Of a stretch of 38,500 bases of DNA, positions 36,904 to 38,500 are shown piece after piece. The notes beneath the pieces were generated by a model that saw nothing but the letters and a program-made list of their open reading frames with translations, was not told the DNA's origin and made no database searches. The first letter of the stretch is position 1, and each line of letters opens with the position of its first letter. A program made the position numbers and the translations under genes. This stretch comes from Deinococcus aquaticus (GTDB lineage: Bacteria > Deinococcota > Deinococci > Deinococcales > Deinococcaceae): contig NZ_CP115165.1 in NCBI RefSeq assembly GCF_028622095.1, positions 1,504,001-1,542,500 of the forward strand, given 5' to 3'.

Positions 36904-37395
36904 ATGAAGTCCGTTCCTGACCCCACTCCTGCCGTTCCCGCCGAGCCTCTACCCGGTGGCCTCGCCGCGCCTGCCTCGAACGCGGCGCGCCTGCGGGCCT
37001 TTCACGCCGCCATCGGTGAGCAGCCAGTACCCGCGCCGAGTGTGCCGGACAGAGCACTGCTGGCCCTGCGCCGCACCCTGATCCGCGAGGAATTCCAAGA
37101 GGTCGAGGCTGAATTCTCCCTGCTTGCCGACCGGATAGAGGCCGGCGAACGCGTACCTGCCGAGGACCTCACGCCACTGGTGCATGAACTGGTGGACCTG
37201 CTGTACGTCACGTACGGGGCGCTTGACCGGCTGGGCGTGAACGCCGACGCCGCCTTCGCCGAGGTGCACCGCGCGAACATGGGGAAGGTGTCCGGGCCGC
37301 TGCGCGCCGACGGCAAGATCCTCAAGCCCGAGGGCTGGCAGCCGGCCGACGTGCGCCGCGTCCTGCACGACCAGCTGGCCGCCCGCGACGCCTGA
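36904..37395 (+). CDS. MazG / phosphoribosyl-ATP pyrophosphohydrolase-like protein
   Basis: The 163-residue protein belongs to the all-alpha NTP pyrophosphohydrolases: LIREEFQEVEAEF supplies the first acidic metal ligands (about 56-69), LVHELVDLLYVTYGALDRLG the second (about 96-115), and AFAEVHRANMGKVSGPLRADGKILKPEGWQPADV is the typical end. It likely removes pyrophosphate from a non-canonical or damaged nucleotide. The first 30 residues are Pro-rich. TAGTCT (36892-36897) ends 6 nt before the ATG. It is convergent with ddrB and shares its terminator. Confidence 0.88.
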   Translation: MKSVPDPTPAVPAEPLPGGLAAPASNAARLRAFHAAIGEQPVPAPSVPDRALLALRRTLIREEFQEVEAEFSLLADRIEAGERVPAEDLTPLVHELVDLLYVTYGALDRLGVNADAAFAEVHRANMGKVSGPLRADGKILKPEGWQPADVRRVLHDQLAARDA

Positions 37396-37411
37396 CCGTC
37401 AGAGGCGCAGC

Positions 37412-37451
37412 GAAGAGGCCCGCACCAGCACAGGCGGATGCGGGCCTCTTC
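37412..37451. terminator. Bidirectional terminator between the MazG-like and ddrB genes
   Basis: A perfect 13-bp stem (GAAGAGGCCCGCA with its complement at 37439-37451) and a 14-nt loop lie between the two convergent genes. The stem ends in GAAGA/TCTTC; no long T-tract follows. Confidence 0.75.
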
Positions 37452-37475
37452 AGGGTCTGCGGCAGATGCTGACCT

Positions 37476-38027
37476 TCAGAAAGGCGTTTCGTCGTCGGCG
37501 CTGGCGGCAACCGGGGCGGGGCGGGGCGCGGGCCGCGTGGCCGCCTGGGGGGCGGGGCGGCTGGCCTGGGTGGGCTGCGCGCCCTGGGCGTTCTGGCGGG
37601 GCGTGGCGTATCGGTCCTGGCGTTTGCCGCCCCGGAAGATGACCAGTGTCACGTACTCGAATTCACCGTCGGATTTCTCGCGGACGTGTTCGGGGTCCGT
37701 GCTTTTCGCGCCGCGTGAGTACTTCACGGCGGCCGGGAGCTTCATCTTGCGGCTGTCCACGGCTTCCAGTTCACGGCGGCGGTAGGCGTGGCCACGGTGA
37801 ATGACGAGCTCCTCGCCGTCGGGGCTGGTCCACCGGCGCGCGCCGATCAGGGTCCAGTCGAAGTCGGCCTCGTTTTCCAGGGGGAACTGGTAGCCGCCGC
37901 TGGGAACGTCGCCGCTGGTCCAGCCAAGTCGGCCGTACTGGCGCTGGGTATCCAGGAGTTGGGCGGGGCTTTCAACGTCGACGGTGACGCGGGCGCCCAG
38001 GTCAGTGGTGAATTCGATGTGCAGCAT
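37476..38027 (-). CDS. ddrB: DdrB single-stranded DNA-binding / annealing protein
   Basis: DdrB is the Deinococcus-specific protein that binds single-stranded DNA and anneals fragments early after irradiation. The 183-residue product matches the family closely from memory: IEFTTDLGARVTVDVE, YGRLGWTSGDVPSGGYQFPLENEADFDWTLIGARRW, GEELVIHRGHAYRRRELEAVDSRKMKLPAA. The last 45 residues are a Gln/Pro/Ala-rich disordered tail that ends ADDETPF, an acidic SSB-like tip for partner proteins. AAGGAG (38033-38038) lies 5 nt before the ATG. A response palindrome (38078-38094) stands about 50 nt upstream. Confidence 0.96.
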   Translation of the reverse strand: MLHIEFTTDLGARVTVDVESPAQLLDTQRQYGRLGWTSGDVPSGGYQFPLENEADFDWTLIGARRWTSPDGEELVIHRGHAYRRRELEAVDSRKMKLPAAVKYSRGAKSTDPEHVREKSDGEFEYVTLVIFRGGKRQDRYATPRQNAQGAQPTQASRPAPQAATRPAPRPAPVAASADDETPF

Positions 38028-38077
38028 GGGGACTCCTTGTGGGGTGCGGGAGGCGGGAAGGACCGGTCATTCAGCTC

Positions 38078-38094
38078 TTATGTAAATAACATAA
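38078..38094 (-). promoter_or_regulatory. Radiation/desiccation response motif (RDRM) of ddrB
   Basis: TTATGT, five bases, ACATAA is a perfect palindrome and matches the known RDRM to which the DdrO repressor binds; PprI cleaves DdrO after damage. It lies in the expected place upstream of ddrB. It is the only clear RDRM I saw in the window. Confidence 0.93.
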
Positions 38095-38245
38095 CACGGG
38101 GGAGGCGTTTGCGCCAGCCCTCCGGCCAGCCAGCCCACCCGGGCCGCCTCACCAGTGGGTGAGGTCCGCTGCCTACCTGTGCAATATCCTTCAGCGACGT
38201 CCTCAGGCCGAATCTGTATCAGACGACCTCCATTCGCCCACACGT

Positions 38246-38500
38246 TCAACCGGCCTCACTGGTGACCGCGTCCCGGTGCGTGCCGCCCGTGACCCGCGCC
38301 AGCACGTAGTGCGCCCGGTGCCCGGCCCGTGCCAGATCCATCACCTCGTACCCACGCGACAGGTACGTGCCCAGCACCTCGCGCAGCGCGTCCCGCCACG
38401 CCCGCCGCACCTCCGTTTCCAGCCCTTCCGGGCGGGTCGGAACCTCGACCAGCACCCGTGCGCCCGCCAGGTACAGCCGCGCCGGGCCAGGCCATTCCGT
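38246..38500 (-). CDS. C-terminal part of a protein running off the right edge
   Basis: The frame is open from the edge to a TGA at 38246-38248, giving 84 residues: EWPGPARLYLAGARVLVEVPTRPEGLETEVRRAWRDALREVLGTYLSRGYEVMDLARAGHRAHYVLARVTGG and a short tail. It looks like an alpha/beta end with a long helix, possibly of a GNAT-like or sugar/nucleotide-handling protein, but the family is not identified. No start is visible, so whatever precedes it lies outside the window. Confidence 0.6.
   Translation of the reverse strand, partial: TEWPGPARLYLAGARVLVEVPTRPEGLETEVRRAWRDALREVLGTYLSRGYEVMDLARAGHRAHYVLARVTGGTHRDAVTSEAG

Overview
The window looks like a chromosomal segment of a Deinococcus species. 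The evidence is the very high G+C of most of the sequence, a clear ddrB gene with a radiation/desiccation response palindrome upstream (a Deinococcus hallmark), a B12-dependent class II ribonucleotide reductase with nrdR, and many genes whose only promoter element is a TANNNT hexamer 6-8 nt before the start codon, as expected for leaderless Deinococcus mRNAs. All calls come from reading the sequence; no database search was run.

Region 1 (1-5041) holds the end of a native gene and then a strikingly A+T-rich island (about 120-4990). The island carries one minus-strand operon of four tightly packed genes: a phosphoribosyltransferase-fold protein, a P-loop ATPase with a DEFEN Walker B, a 307-residue protein I do not recognise, and an N6-adenine methyltransferase-like protein. 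It sits directly beyond the nrdJ terminator and is the best candidate in the window for an undescribed, horizontally acquired (probably anti-phage) system.

Region 2 (5045-12360) is nrdJ with an NrdR-box-like array over its promoter, gpsA with a coupled methyltransferase, a lipoprotein, a DUF1802-like protein and two type IV pilin-like genes. Region 3 (12791-17658) is dnaB, a Nudix hydrolase, a zinc-ribbon mini-protein, an SDR-like protein and nrdR. A 1177-bp insertion sequence with perfect 13-bp ends and a 6-bp target duplication has split nrdR, which may release nrdJ from repression.

Region 4 (17672-24412) has a PlsC-like acyltransferase, a 31-residue membrane peptide, an EVE-domain protein, an autoregulated-looking padR/membrane-protein pair, a trypsin-PDZ protease, an aldose epimerase, a TrmH-family methyltransferase and an NTF2-like protein. 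Region 5 (24535-33233) has tRNA-Lys, folC divergent from purEK, a VanW protein, two GNATs, argB, a dus-like gene and a DinB-like gene. Region 6 (33311-38500) has arginase, a GNAT, a metallophosphoesterase, a candidate structured RNA, a secreted protein, a MazG-like hydrolase, ddrB and a truncated gene at the edge.

Five copies of a hairpin-forming intergenic repeat recur at 15929-15998, 22311-22378, 30822-30958 and, in tandem, 35691-35902. They lie directly against stop codons, and the arm sequences differ between copies while pairing is mostly kept.
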